Assembly (NCBI RefSeq): GCF_041914405.1
Contig: NZ_JAYSDK010000028.1
Coordinates: 10,182 to 74,181, forward strand
Direction: 5' to 3'
DNA from: Zoogloea sp041914405
Lineage (GTDB): Bacteria; Pseudomonadota; Gammaproteobacteria; Burkholderiales; Rhodocyclaceae
DNA length: 64,000 bases
A model generated the notes under the pieces. The model did no database searches, had not been told where the DNA came from, and worked only from the letters and a program-made list of their open reading frames with translations. Position numbers and translations under genes: made by a program. Below, piece by piece: positions 34,048-42,860 of the stretch (position 1 is the stretch's first letter; every line of letters starts with the position of its first letter).

Positions 34048-34548
34048 TCAGTACGTTACGGTGATCGTCACGGTGTCGTTGTAGCTACCCGGCACGGCAT
34101 CGGGCTGATAGGGAATGCGGCCATAGATGGTCTTGACGATCTCGGTGCTATAGCCTTTGCCCGAATCCCCCACCGTGCTGCCCGTGGTATTGCCCCAATT
34201 GCTGCTGCGGCCGGCATCGCTGAAAAGCTGGTAATTGAGCTTGTTGGAGCCACTGGTCATGATGCGGGTCGTCGTCGTTGCGCCCGACGTACCACCCTCG
34301 TTGAGACCGATCTCAAAAGGGGTCGTGTTGGTGCACTTCACCCCCACCGTGGAGGTGGAATCCTGCGGGTTGGTGTTGTCCGGCGTATAGGCTGCAAAAG
34401 TCAGCGCATTCGTCGTGGTGACCGTGCAGTTCTTATTGACGGTGGCGCTGACGCCAAATTGGCCGGTGGCGGTCGCTGCGAGTGCGAAGGTGGGCAGCAG
34501 TGCGAGGATGGCGGCAGCGGTGCCTGCTTTCAGTACGAGTTTGCTCAT
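34048..34548 (-). CDS. spore coat U-domain protein, probable major pilin
   Basis: A 166-residue exported protein: signal peptide ending FALA, then an SCPU domain with paired cysteines (NKNCTV, VKCTN), SNKLNYQLFSDAGRSSNWGN and the terminal VPGSYNDTVTITVTY strand. AAGGAG lies 6 bases before the ATG at 34548. It is first in the operon, 83 bases before the chaperone, which fits the most abundant subunit. Preceded by a long AT-rich leader. Confidence 0.88.
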   Translation of the reverse strand: MSKLVLKAGTAAAILALLPTFALAATATGQFGVSATVNKNCTVTTTNALTFAAYTPDNTNPQDSTSTVGVKCTNTTPFEIGLNEGGTSGATTTTRIMTSGSNKLNYQLFSDAGRSSNWGNTTGSTVGDSGKGYSTEIVKTIYGRIPYQPDAVPGSYNDTVTITVTY

Positions 34549-35055
34549 TGCGTGCTCCTTTGAATGTTTGTAGTGGCGGTGCGCCTTTACGGGTACCTGC
34601 GGCATCACGCTGTCGGTCAAAACGTCTTTCAGGCTTCAGGCCCGGAAGAGATTGGTCGAGCAACATAACGACGCGCCTCTATGGCAAACAACAAAAAGCA
34701 CAAGTCGTGCCAATAAAATTTTTCTTTTTAAATCATATATTTGTGTTTTATTTTCATCAAAATCATATTTATGCGTAAGTTTTTTCGACGATTTTGATGT
34801 TTTTATTGATTTTTACAAATCAATCCAGAATATTTCATGCCTGAGCCGACGGATTTGCCCGATCGCTTAAACGATTAACGCCCCTTTCAACCAGCGCCGT
34901 TTCCGCCGCCATGCGCAGCACGTCACGATCTCTCCGCCACACAGACCATTAAGCCTGTGGCGCCCTTGTAAGAAAATCCGACACAATCGCGGCACCATCA
35001 GCCCAAGAGCAACGCCTCCACCCAAAGAGAGGGGCGAGCTCTTACCGAGGAGACC
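34549..35055. other. AT-rich 507-bp region upstream of the pilus operon
   Basis: No gene is seen. It is strongly AT-rich from about 34690 to 34850. CATCAAAATC (34755-34764) pairs with GATTTTGATG (34790-34799), a perfect 10-bp repeat with a 25-base spacer. TTGATTT (34806-34812) pairs with AAATCAA (34817-34823) around a 4-base loop. This probably holds the pilus promoter and binding sites for a silencing or activating protein. The right part leads to the EamA gene (GAGGAG before 35056). Confidence 0.5.
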
Positions 35056-35904
35056 ATGACCATGCCCTTTCTTCGCATCGCCGGACTCACCGCTCTGGCC
35101 ATGCTCGCCTTCGCCGCCAACTCCCTGCTATGCCGGCTGGCGCTGCGCGACGGCCACATCGATGCGGCGAGCTTCACTGCGCTGCGCGTCTGCTCCGGTG
35201 CCCTCATGCTGTGGTTGCTGCTGCGCCTGCGTGGCGGCGGAAATGGCGCAACCCATGGCAGCTGGCCGTCGGCGCTGGCGCTGTTCGTCTACGCCGCCGG
35301 CTTCTCATTCGCCTACCTGAGCCTCTCCGCCGCCACCGGCGCGCTGCTGCTGTTCGGCGCGGTGCAGGCGACGATGATCGGCTACGGCCTGTGGCATCGA
35401 GAACACCTCAATCGTCTGCAGAGCACCGGCCTGGTGCTCGCCGCCGCGGGCCTTGTTGCGCTGGTCCTGCCCGGCCTGTCGGCTCCGCCGCTGGTCGGAT
35501 CGCTGCTGATGACACTGGCCGGCGTGGCCTGGGGCATCTACTCCCTGCGCGGCCGCGGCGGCTCAGACCCAGCCGCCAGCACCGCCGGCAACTTTGCGCG
35601 GGCCGCGCCGATGGCACTGGCACTGAGCGCATTCACGTTGTCGCACGCGCAGACCGACATGGCCGGCATCGCCTACGCCCTCGCCTCCGGCGCGTTGGCC
35701 TCAGGCATCGGCTACGTGATCTGGTACATGGCAATGCCCCAGCTGCGCGCCGCCAGCGCTGCGAGTGTGCAGCTCAGCGTACCGGTCATCGCCGCGCTGG
35801 GCGGCGTGCTGTTCCTCGGTGAAGCGATCACCCCGCGCCTGGTGTATTCGTCCATCGCCATCCTCGGCGGCATTGCACTGGTCATTACCGGGCGCCGGCG
35901 CTAA
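35056..35904 (+). CDS. EamA/DMT-family transporter
   Basis: A 282-residue protein with ten hydrophobic helices in two EamA repeats (residues about 8-140 and 145-280), ending in a basic GRRR tail. Typical signatures are ALRVCSGALML, SVQLSVPVIAALGGVLFLGE and SSIAILGGIALVITG. Family members export amino acids or other metabolites. GAGGAG lies 5 bases before the ATG. Separated from htrA downstream by 84 bases; substrate unknown. Confidence 0.9.
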   Translation: MTMPFLRIAGLTALAMLAFAANSLLCRLALRDGHIDAASFTALRVCSGALMLWLLLRLRGGGNGATHGSWPSALALFVYAAGFSFAYLSLSAATGALLLFGAVQATMIGYGLWHREHLNRLQSTGLVLAAAGLVALVLPGLSAPPLVGSLLMTLAGVAWGIYSLRGRGGSDPAASTAGNFARAAPMALALSAFTLSHAQTDMAGIAYALASGALASGIGYVIWYMAMPQLRAASAASVQLSVPVIAALGGVLFLGEAITPRLVYSSIAILGGIALVITGRRR

Positions 35905-35988
35905 GTGTCGATACCGCGACACCGCTTCAGGCGATAATCGCGGCCACAATACCGACACAGTCGCCAGCAGCCTCGGAGGGAGGCCGTC

Positions 35989-37452
35989 ATGAACTTCATC
36001 ACCCCCGCCATCACGGCGAGTCTTCTTGCTGCAGCCTTTGGCTGCGCAAACATCGCCACGGCCGCAACAACCGCCCAGCCTGGCGGCGAGGTACCGGCCG
36101 TCGCCACCGTCGGCGTCCCCGACTTCTCTCAGATCACCCGGCGGTATGGCCCGGCGGTGGTCAACATCAGCATCAGCGGCGTGCGCCAGGTGTCTGTCAG
36201 CCCCGATGCGACCGACACTCCCGGCGACGACAACGGCGACTCAGTGCAACAGTTCCTGCGCCGCTTCCAGCAGGAGTTCGGCGGCGCCGGCGCCAGCATG
36301 CAGATCCCGGTGCGCGGCCAGGGCTCGGGCTTCATCCTCAGCGATGACGGGCTGATCCTCACCAACGCCCACGTGATCGCCAACGCCAGCGACGTGGTCG
36401 TCAAGCTCACTGACCGGCGCGAATTCCACGCCCGGGTAATCGGCAGCGACCGCAAGACCGACATCGCGGTGCTGAAGATCGACGCCCACCGCCTGCCCAC
36501 CGTCAGCATCGGCAATCCGGCCGACCTGCAGGTGGGTGAGTGGGTGCTCGCCATCGGCTCGCCCTTCGGCTTCGAGAACAGCGTCAGTGCCGGCGTGGTC
36601 AGCGCCAAGGGACGCTCCCTGCCGGACGGCAGCGGCGTGCCCTTCATCCAGACCGATGCGGCGGTGAATCCCGGCAATTCGGGCGGTCCGCTGTTCAATG
36701 CCCGCGGACAAGTGGTCGGCATCAACTCGCAGATCTACAGCCGCACCGGCGGCTTCCAGGGCTTGAGCTTCGCGATCCCGATCGATCTGGCGCTGAAGAT
36801 CCAGCAGCAGATCGCCGCCACCGGCCATGCTACCCACGGCATGCTCGGCGTCACCGTGCAGGAAGTAAACCAGTCGCTGGCGGACGCCTTCCGTCTGCCC
36901 GCGCCGGCCGGCGCCATCATCCTCGATGTCATGCCCGGCAGCCCCGGCGCCAAGGCCGGGCTGCTGCCCAGCGACGTGATCCTCGGTGTGGACGACACGC
37001 GGATCGCAGCAGCCGGCGACGTGCAAACCCTGGTCACCATGGCCCAGCCCGGCCAGCGCCTGCAGTTCGAGATCTGGCGCGACGGCCAGGCCCGCCGCCT
37101 GCCCGTCATCCTCGGCGAGGCTGGCAAGGCAAGCGCCAGCCCGCAGCCGGCACCTGCGCCGGACACCAGCACGCTGCGCCAGTTCGGCCTGCAACTGCGT
37201 CCGCTGCAGGCCGTCGAACACTTGGCAATCGGTTCAGCCACCGGGCTGCTTGTGGAATCCGCCAGCGGCCCGGCTCGCACCGCCGGCATGCAGACCGGCG
37301 ATGTGGTGCTGTCGATCAACGGCAAGCCCGTCAGCTCGCTGGATCAGGCCCGCGCCATCGTCAAGACCGTCACCGGCACCGTGGCCTTGCTCGTGCAGCG
37401 CGGCGGCGACCGGCAGTACGTGACCGTCACCCCGAGCGCAGGGGCCAAGTAA
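35989..37452 (+). CDS. degQ: periplasmic serine protease of the HtrA/Deg family
   Basis: A 487-residue protease with a signal peptide (ending ATAA near residue 27), a trypsin-like domain with His128 (TNAHVI), Asp158 (KTDIAVL) and Ser231 (NPGNSGGPL), and two PDZ domains (about 275-365 and 385-480). It degrades or chaperones misfolded periplasmic proteins. DegP, DegQ and MucD cannot be separated reliably by eye; the length and the VGVPDFSQITRRYGPAVVNI start fit the DegQ/MucD side. Followed by a terminator. Confidence 0.9.
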   Translation: MNFITPAITASLLAAAFGCANIATAATTAQPGGEVPAVATVGVPDFSQITRRYGPAVVNISISGVRQVSVSPDATDTPGDDNGDSVQQFLRRFQQEFGGAGASMQIPVRGQGSGFILSDDGLILTNAHVIANASDVVVKLTDRREFHARVIGSDRKTDIAVLKIDAHRLPTVSIGNPADLQVGEWVLAIGSPFGFENSVSAGVVSAKGRSLPDGSGVPFIQTDAAVNPGNSGGPLFNARGQVVGINSQIYSRTGGFQGLSFAIPIDLALKIQQQIAATGHATHGMLGVTVQEVNQSLADAFRLPAPAGAIILDVMPGSPGAKAGLLPSDVILGVDDTRIAAAGDVQTLVTMAQPGQRLQFEIWRDGQARRLPVILGEAGKASASPQPAPAPDTSTLRQFGLQLRPLQAVEHLAIGSATGLLVESASGPARTAGMQTGDVVLSINGKPVSSLDQARAIVKTVTGTVALLVQRGGDRQYVTVTPSAGAK

Positions 37453-37469
37453 GAAATACTCATCGCGCG

Positions 37470-37504
37470 GGCGCACGCTTTCTTGCGTACGCCTGCGCCT
37501 TTTT
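37470..37504 (+). terminator. intrinsic terminator after the Deg protease
   Basis: GGCGCACGC (37470-37478) pairs with GCGTACGCC (37485-37493) with one mismatch, extended by GCGC arms outside, and is followed by five T (37500-37504). It lies just before the convergent metallophosphatase stop. Confidence 0.7.
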
Positions 37505-37507
37505 CGC

Positions 37508-38707
37508 TTACAACGCCGGCTGCATGCGCGTCCAGCTGAAGGGGCCGAAGCTGGTCGCCGTCGGAGCGACCTTGCTGTCGTAGTTCGGATCGATGCTGAG
37601 CTTGAGCCACTCCAGCGGCGCCGTGCTGCCATGCACCACGATGCGATGGAAGTTCGGCACGTTGTAGCCGTTGGGCTGATTGGCGTAGGCATCGTCGGAG
37701 CAAGCGACAGCCGCCGCGCCGGAACTCGGTTCGACGAGGCATGCCGCGCCCTGCACCAGCGGGTTGTCCGAGCGATACACGTGGGAATCGCCGTTGAGCA
37801 GCAACACCGGCTTGCCGAAGGCCTTGGCCCGCGCAGCGATCAGGTCGATGAACTGCTTGTACTGGGCAATATGGCTGGTGGCCTTGCCGTCCGCATCCCA
37901 CATGTCGGCCTGAAGCTGGATCACCACCGCAACGGCGTTGTCACTCACCGCCCGGTTGAAGGCGGTATCCAGCCAGCGCTTGTTGGCGGCCGAGCGGTTG
38001 GCCACTTCCTGGGCCTGGGCTGGGCTCATCGTCGGTGCTCCGTACCAGGGATCGGTATCGTTGTTGGAGCCGCCCGGCATGTTGACGGTCACAAACAGCA
38101 CGCCGCCCTTCTGGAACCACACGTTCTCCACGTAGCTGCTGTCGGTCGGGAAGTTGGTATCGTATTCGAGGCCCTGGGAATGCACGTCCATCGCGCCGCC
38201 GAGGGTCTTGCCCGGCTTGGCGAAGAAGATCGAGCGAACCAGGTCCAGGTTGGCCAGCGGATCGCCGCCGGCATAGCTCAGCAGCTTGCCGCTGGCGTCC
38301 AGCTTGTAGTCGATCTGGCCGGTGGTCGCGTTGTAGGTGCCCCCGCCCTGCTTGGCCTTGTGGCAGTCGGTCCACTCGTTGTCACCCGGCGTATAGACCA
38401 GCGGGTTCTTCAGGGCCTTCCAGTCGGTGGCGACGGTAAGGTCATAGGCCTGGGTGCAGTATTGGGAGCCGGAGTGGATATCGCCGACGTGCATCACCAG
38501 CGACACATCCGCGTCACCATCCAGCGCCTTCATGAAAGCCGGCAGCGCGGTGGTCTGTGACGTATCCGTCGCCGTCGCGCCGTAAGGCACGTCCCCTATC
38601 ACCGCCGCCGTGATCTTGCCCGGCGCGTCGCTGCCACCGCTGCCACCACACCCGTACATCGCCAACGCCGCCGCCGAACACATGATCGGCCCCACGAATT
38701 TCCGCAT
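37508..38707 (-). CDS. metallophosphoesterase-like lipoprotein
   Basis: A 399-residue protein. The start at 38707 gives a lipoprotein signal (MRKFVGPIMCSAAALAMYGC, Cys20) and a Gly/Ser linker. The body has calcineurin-type motifs: AAVIGDVPYG, MHVGDIHSG, YTPGDNEWTDC and a late LLNGDSHVYRSDN. These supply the GD/GDNE/GDxH metal ligands. GGAAAG lies about 7 bases upstream. Probably an exported phosphoesterase; substrate unknown. Convergent to the Deg protease gene. Confidence 0.82.
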   Translation of the reverse strand: MRKFVGPIMCSAAALAMYGCGGSGGSDAPGKITAAVIGDVPYGATATDTSQTTALPAFMKALDGDADVSLVMHVGDIHSGSQYCTQAYDLTVATDWKALKNPLVYTPGDNEWTDCHKAKQGGGTYNATTGQIDYKLDASGKLLSYAGGDPLANLDLVRSIFFAKPGKTLGGAMDVHSQGLEYDTNFPTDSSYVENVWFQKGGVLFVTVNMPGGSNNDTDPWYGAPTMSPAQAQEVANRSAANKRWLDTAFNRAVSDNAVAVVIQLQADMWDADGKATSHIAQYKQFIDLIAARAKAFGKPVLLLNGDSHVYRSDNPLVQGAACLVEPSSGAAAVACSDDAYANQPNGYNVPNFHRIVVHGSTAPLEWLKLSIDPNYDSKVAPTATSFGPFSWTRMQPAL

Positions 38708-38846
38708 GATCGTTCTTTCCTGTTCTTGTCGAGTACCTCGGCTCCCAATCGAGCCAGGGGGGAGCGCCGCAAGATCGCCCCGGCGGCGATGCTGCGACAA
38801 ACAGATGACAGGACCATGAAGCGGAATGGGGAATGCGCATGCCAGC

Positions 38847-39740
38847 TCACTGCCGGTAGCGCAAAGCCTCGACCACCAGCGCGAAAGCCGGTGAAGACTG
38901 GCGACGGCTGGCGTAATAGAGGTGATAGCCGGAAAAGGGCTGGCACCAGTCCTGCAGTACCTGCTCCAGGCGCCCCGCCGCCACGTATTCCAGCACCATG
39001 TCCTCCGGCAGGCAGGCCAGCCCGGCGCCGGCCAGCGCCGCGGTCAGGCGCGGCGTACTGCTGTTGAAAACCCATTGCCCCTCGACGTGGACATTCACGC
39101 TCTGGCCATCCTTCTCGAACTCCCAGGCCAGCAGGTTGCCGTGGGTGGGCAGGCGCAGGTTTATGCAGTCATGGCCCGCCAGGTCGCGAGGCGTCAGCGG
39201 CCTTGAGTGCCTGGCGAAATAGGCTGGCGCGCCGACGACGGCCATGCGCATATCCGGTCCGATGCGCACCGCGATCATGTCCTTCTCCACCTGATCGCCG
39301 AGGCGCACACCGGCGTCGAAGCGCTGGCTGACGATGTTGGTCAACCCGTAATCCACGTTGATCTCGATGCGCACGTCCGGGTAGTCCGGCAACACCGCTG
39401 ACAGCTTCGGCCACAGCACCGTATTGGCGGCGTGTTCCGCACACGTGATGCGCACCGTGCCAGCCGGCTTGTCGCGCAGTTCGCTCAGCGCCGCCAGCTC
39501 TGCCTCAATCTCCTCGAAGTGCGGCGCGACGGTCCGCAACAGGCGCTCACCGGCCTCGGTCGGCGACACGCTGCGCGTCGTACGGGTCAGCAGGCGAATA
39601 CCCAGCCGCGCCTCCAGCGCACGCACGGTATGGCTCAGCGCCGACTGGGACACGCCGAGCCGCGCCGCCGCCCTGGTGAAGCTGCCTTCCCGCGCCACGG
39701 CGACGAAGGCCAGCAAATCGTTGAAATTCTCGCGCCGCAT
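38847..39740 (-). CDS. LysR-family regulator divergent from the alcohol dehydrogenase
   Basis: A 297-residue regulator with the winged helix DLLAFVAVAREGSFTRAAARLGVSQSALSHTVRALEARLG and an effector domain with ITCAEHAANTVLWPKL. The pattern matches the LysR group next to oxidoreductase genes in many Proteobacteria. The palindrome ATGAAC-CCA-GTTCAT begins three bases before its ATG, suggesting autoregulation. It diverges from the zinc alcohol dehydrogenase at 39863. Effector unknown. Confidence 0.9.
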   Translation of the reverse strand: MRRENFNDLLAFVAVAREGSFTRAAARLGVSQSALSHTVRALEARLGIRLLTRTTRSVSPTEAGERLLRTVAPHFEEIEAELAALSELRDKPAGTVRITCAEHAANTVLWPKLSAVLPDYPDVRIEINVDYGLTNIVSQRFDAGVRLGDQVEKDMIAVRIGPDMRMAVVGAPAYFARHSRPLTPRDLAGHDCINLRLPTHGNLLAWEFEKDGQSVNVHVEGQWVFNSSTPRLTAALAGAGLACLPEDMVLEYVAAGRLEQVLQDWCQPFSGYHLYYASRRQSSPAFALVVEALRYRQ

Positions 39741-39742
39741 TC

Positions 39743-39792
39743 ATGAACCCAGTTCATAAGCTCTTGCGGATTGTAGTGGCTAATCAATGAAC
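39743..39792. promoter_or_regulatory. candidate LysR operator
   Basis: ATGAAC (39743-39748) and GTTCAT (39752-39757) form a perfect palindrome, and a third ATGAAC half-site lies at 39787-39792. They sit in the 122-base gap between the divergent LysR and alcohol dehydrogenase genes. Confidence 0.5.
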
Positions 39793-39862
39793 CGGCTGCC
39801 CGCTAAAGTCTCGGCATCGGCTCTTTGAAACCACAGGGACATCCACACCAAGGGACAACACC

Positions 39863-40918
39863 ATGAGCATCGACGTACTGGGCTACGCCGCCCACTCCCC
39901 CACCGCCGACCTGCAGCCCTACCGCTTCGAGCGCCGCGACACACGCACTGACGACGTAGTGATCGAGATCCTCTACTGCGGGGTGTGCCACTCCGACATC
40001 CACAATGCCCGCAACGACTGGGGCCGTTCCGTTTATCCGATGGTGCCCGGCCACGAGATCATCGGCCGCGTGCAGAGCGTCGGCCGGGCCGTCACCCGCT
40101 TCAAGGCCGGCGACCGGGTCGGCGTCGGCTGCATGGTGGACGCCTGCCAGCACTGCGAGCCTTGCCTGCGCGGCCTTGAACAGTATTGCGCGGAAGGCGC
40201 GACCTACACCTACAACGGCACCGACCGCCACGACCATCGCCCGACCCACGGCGGCTATTCCGACAAGATCGTCGTCTCCGAGCGCTTCGTGCTGAAGATC
40301 CCCGACGGCCTCGACCTGGCGGGCGCCGCGCCGCTGCTGTGCGCCGGCATCACCACCTGGTCGCCGCTGCGCCACTGGCAGGTCGGCCTGGGCAGCCGGG
40401 TCGCCGTGGTTGGCCTCGGCGGGCTCGGCCACATGGCCCTGAAGCTAGCCAAGGCCCTGGGGGCCGAAGTCACGCTGCTGACCCGCTCGCCGGGCAAGGA
40501 GCAGGACGCCCGCCGCCTCGGCGCCGACCGCGTGGTGCTGTCGTCGGACGCGGGCCAGATGGCGAACGTCGGCGGGCACTTCGACCTGATCATCGACACC
40601 GTGCCCTACGTGCACGACCTCAACCCCTATGTGCCGACGCTGGGCATCGGCGGCACCCTCGTGCTGGTCGGCTACCTGGGCCCGCTGGATCCCTTCCTGA
40701 ATTCCGCACCGCTCGTGATGGGCCGCAAGTCCATCGCCGGCTCCCTGATCGGCGGCATCCCCGAGACCCAGGAACTGCTGGACTTCTGCGGCCGCCACGG
40801 CATCACCTCGGACATCGAGCTGATCCGCATGCAGGACATCAACGCCGCCTTCGGCCGCATGCTGGAGAGCGACGTGAAGTACCGCTTCGTGATCGACATG
40901 GGCTCACTGAAGGTTTGA
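39863..40918 (+). CDS. zinc-dependent NAD(P)H alcohol dehydrogenase (YahK/cinnamyl-ADH type)
   Basis: A 351-residue medium-chain dehydrogenase. Catalytic zinc ligands are Cys42 and the HE of GHEIIG (His64, Glu65); the structural zinc site is the four-cysteine stretch from ACQHC to QYC. The cofactor loop is GLGGLGH near residue 181. This group reduces aldehydes broadly. AAGGGA lies 7 bases before the ATG. Probably in an operon with the MFS exporter 8 bases downstream and under the divergent LysR gene. Confidence 0.93.
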   Translation: MSIDVLGYAAHSPTADLQPYRFERRDTRTDDVVIEILYCGVCHSDIHNARNDWGRSVYPMVPGHEIIGRVQSVGRAVTRFKAGDRVGVGCMVDACQHCEPCLRGLEQYCAEGATYTYNGTDRHDHRPTHGGYSDKIVVSERFVLKIPDGLDLAGAAPLLCAGITTWSPLRHWQVGLGSRVAVVGLGGLGHMALKLAKALGAEVTLLTRSPGKEQDARRLGADRVVLSSDAGQMANVGGHFDLIIDTVPYVHDLNPYVPTLGIGGTLVLVGYLGPLDPFLNSAPLVMGRKSIAGSLIGGIPETQELLDFCGRHGITSDIELIRMQDINAAFGRMLESDVKYRFVIDMGSLKV

Positions 40919-40926
40919 GCACACGA

Positions 40927-42339
40927 ATGGAAGACACCACTTCACGCCCCCGCGCCGTGCTGGCTATCGTCATCGCCAGCTACGTGATGATCGTCCTCGA
41001 CGTGTCGATCGTCATCACCGGTCTGCCGAAAATCCAGCAGGGGCTGCAGTTCTCCGCCGCCGGCCTGTCCTGGGTGCACAACGCCTACACGCTGGCCTTC
41101 GGCTGCTTCCTGTTGCTCGGCGCCCGCGCCGGCGACATCCTCGGGCGGCGGCGGATGTTCATCGCCGGACTGGCCCTGTTTACCGCCACGTCGGTGGCCA
41201 TCGGTCTGGCCCCGTCGGCCGCCTGGCTGATCGCCGCGCGGGCGCTGCAGGGTCTCGGCGCGGCGATCCTGGCCCCATCCACGCTGGCGCTGCTGACCAG
41301 CCATTTTCCGGAAGGCCCGCAGCGCACCCGGGCGCTGGCCTACCACGCATCGGCGGCCGGCGTCGGCGCCAGCGCCGGCCTGGTGCTCGGCGGCATCATC
41401 GCGGACTGGCTGTCCTGGCGGGTCGGCTTCTTCATCAACCTGCCGCTGGGCATCGCACTGATGATAGGCGCCCACCGCTACCTGAAGGAAAGCACCCGCC
41501 ATGCCGGCCGCTTCGATGTGGCCGGGGCGGTGAGCTCCACGCTCGGCATGGGTGCCCTGGTGTACGGCATCGTCCATGCAGCCACGGCTGGCTGGAGCGA
41601 CCCGCTGACAGTCGTCGCGCTGGCGTGCGGCATCACGCTGCTCACTTTCCTGGTTGTCCACGAGGGCCGCGCCGCGCAGCCGATCATGCCGCTGCACCTG
41701 TTCGCCCGGCGCGAGCGCTCCGCGGCCTACGCGGCCCGCGTGCTGTTCCTCGGCGCGATGGTGGGCTTCTGGTTCTTCACGACCCAGTTCCTGCAGGGCG
41801 TGCTCGGCTACAGCCCGCTCGAGGCCGGGCTGGCCTTCCTGCCGACGACGCTGCCCAATTTCTTCGCGGCGATCCTGGTGCCGCGGCTGACGCAGCGGTT
41901 CGGCAACGGCCGGCTGCTGGCCACGGGGCTTTTGCTGGCGCTGGCCGGCATGGCCTGGCTCAGCCAGGCTTCCACCGACACGTCCTATCTCATGGGCATG
42001 GCGCTGCCGATGGTGTTGATCGGCATTGGCCAGGGCTTCTCCCTGAGCCCACTGACGGTCGCCGCGATGGCCGGCGTCGCCGCCAAGGATGCCGGTGCCG
42101 CGTCGGGCATCGTCAATGCGGCCCACCAGCTCGGCGGCTCGCTGGGCCTCGGCGTGCTGGTGGTCGTCTTCGCCAGCGCCGGCGCCGGCCCGGCGGACGC
42201 CCACGCGCTGCTGGCGCACCGCCTCGCCGCCACGTTTGCCACCAGCGCGACGATGCTCGGGCTGTGCCTGGCGCTGGTCCTCGCACTGATCGTCCGGCCT
42301 TCACTGCGGCCTGCGATCCAGCCCTGTCACAGCAAATGA
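40927..42339 (+). CDS. MFS drug/metabolite exporter, DHA2 (14-helix) family
   Basis: A 470-residue inner-membrane exporter with the DHA2 signature: LDVSIVITGLPKIQQGLQFS in helix 1, GARAGDILGRRRMF, LQGLGAAILAPSTLALL, FFINLPLG and 14 predicted helices. Members export drugs or toxic metabolites. The true start is ATG 40927, eight bases after the ADH stop; the open frame upstream to 40186 lies in the ADH gene. No strong ribosome site, so coupling to the ADH gene is likely. No typical membrane-fusion partner nearby. Confidence 0.9.
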   Translation: MEDTTSRPRAVLAIVIASYVMIVLDVSIVITGLPKIQQGLQFSAAGLSWVHNAYTLAFGCFLLLGARAGDILGRRRMFIAGLALFTATSVAIGLAPSAAWLIAARALQGLGAAILAPSTLALLTSHFPEGPQRTRALAYHASAAGVGASAGLVLGGIIADWLSWRVGFFINLPLGIALMIGAHRYLKESTRHAGRFDVAGAVSSTLGMGALVYGIVHAATAGWSDPLTVVALACGITLLTFLVVHEGRAAQPIMPLHLFARRERSAAYAARVLFLGAMVGFWFFTTQFLQGVLGYSPLEAGLAFLPTTLPNFFAAILVPRLTQRFGNGRLLATGLLLALAGMAWLSQASTDTSYLMGMALPMVLIGIGQGFSLSPLTVAAMAGVAAKDAGAASGIVNAAHQLGGSLGLGVLVVVFASAGAGPADAHALLAHRLAATFATSATMLGLCLALVLALIVRPSLRPAIQPCHSK

Positions 42340-42350
42340 AAGGAATCACC

Positions 42351-42830
42351 ATGAAAACCCTGGCCGCCGCCCTGATCGCGCCGCTGGCCGTCTCCGCAGC
42401 CGGCGACGACACACAGCACGTCAGGATCACCCGCATCGGTACGCAGGCGTCGGCTACCGGGCCGGCCGACTACTTCACCGGCACGGTACGCATCGACTCG
42501 CCCTTCCATGGCACGGCGCCGGCCCGCATCGGTGGCGCCAGCGTGAGCTTTGAACCCGGCGCACGCACTGCGTGGCACAGCCATCCCCTCGGGCAGACCT
42601 TGATCGTCACCGCCGGCAGCGGACGGGTGCAGTCCTGGGGCGGCCCCGTCCAGGCCATCCGCCCCGGCGACATCGTGTGGATTCCACCTGGCGTGAAGCA
42701 CTGGCACGGCGCCGCGGCGGGCACCGCGATGACCCACATCGCCATTGCCGAGGCACTGGACGGCAAGGTCGTCGACTGGCTCGAGCACGTCAGCGACGCG
42801 CAGTACCTTGCCGTGCCGCAAGCCGACTGA
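42351..42830 (+). CDS. cupin-domain protein
   Basis: A 159-residue protein. Residues 45-130 are a single cupin barrel with metal motifs WHSHPLGQTLIV (two His and Gln) and IPPGVKHWHGA (His). The same metal-ligand pattern occurs in small cupin hydroxynitrile-lyase-like enzymes. A short N-terminal hydrophobic stretch (KTLAAALIAPLAVSAAG) suggests export. AAGGAA lies 6 bases before ATG 42351. Co-directional with the ADH and MFS genes, and likely part of the same LysR-controlled group. Function unknown. Confidence 0.8.
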   Translation: MKTLAAALIAPLAVSAAGDDTQHVRITRIGTQASATGPADYFTGTVRIDSPFHGTAPARIGGASVSFEPGARTAWHSHPLGQTLIVTAGSGRVQSWGGPVQAIRPGDIVWIPPGVKHWHGAAAGTAMTHIAIAEALDGKVVDWLEHVSDAQYLAVPQAD

Positions 42831-42855
42831 CGGCGGCTCGGAGCGCGGGCCGCCG
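42831..42855. terminator. short GC hairpin between convergent cupin and GST genes
   Basis: CGGCGGC (42831-42837) pairs with GCCGCCG (42849-42855) right after the cupin stop and before the GST stop. No T run; termination strength uncertain. Confidence 0.4.
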
Positions 42856-42860
42856 CACCC

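Noticed and set aside
40186..40926. Long N-terminal extension of the DHA2 exporter frame
   Set aside because: It is an alternative frame within the alcohol dehydrogenase gene; the exporter's first helix starts at ATG 40927.
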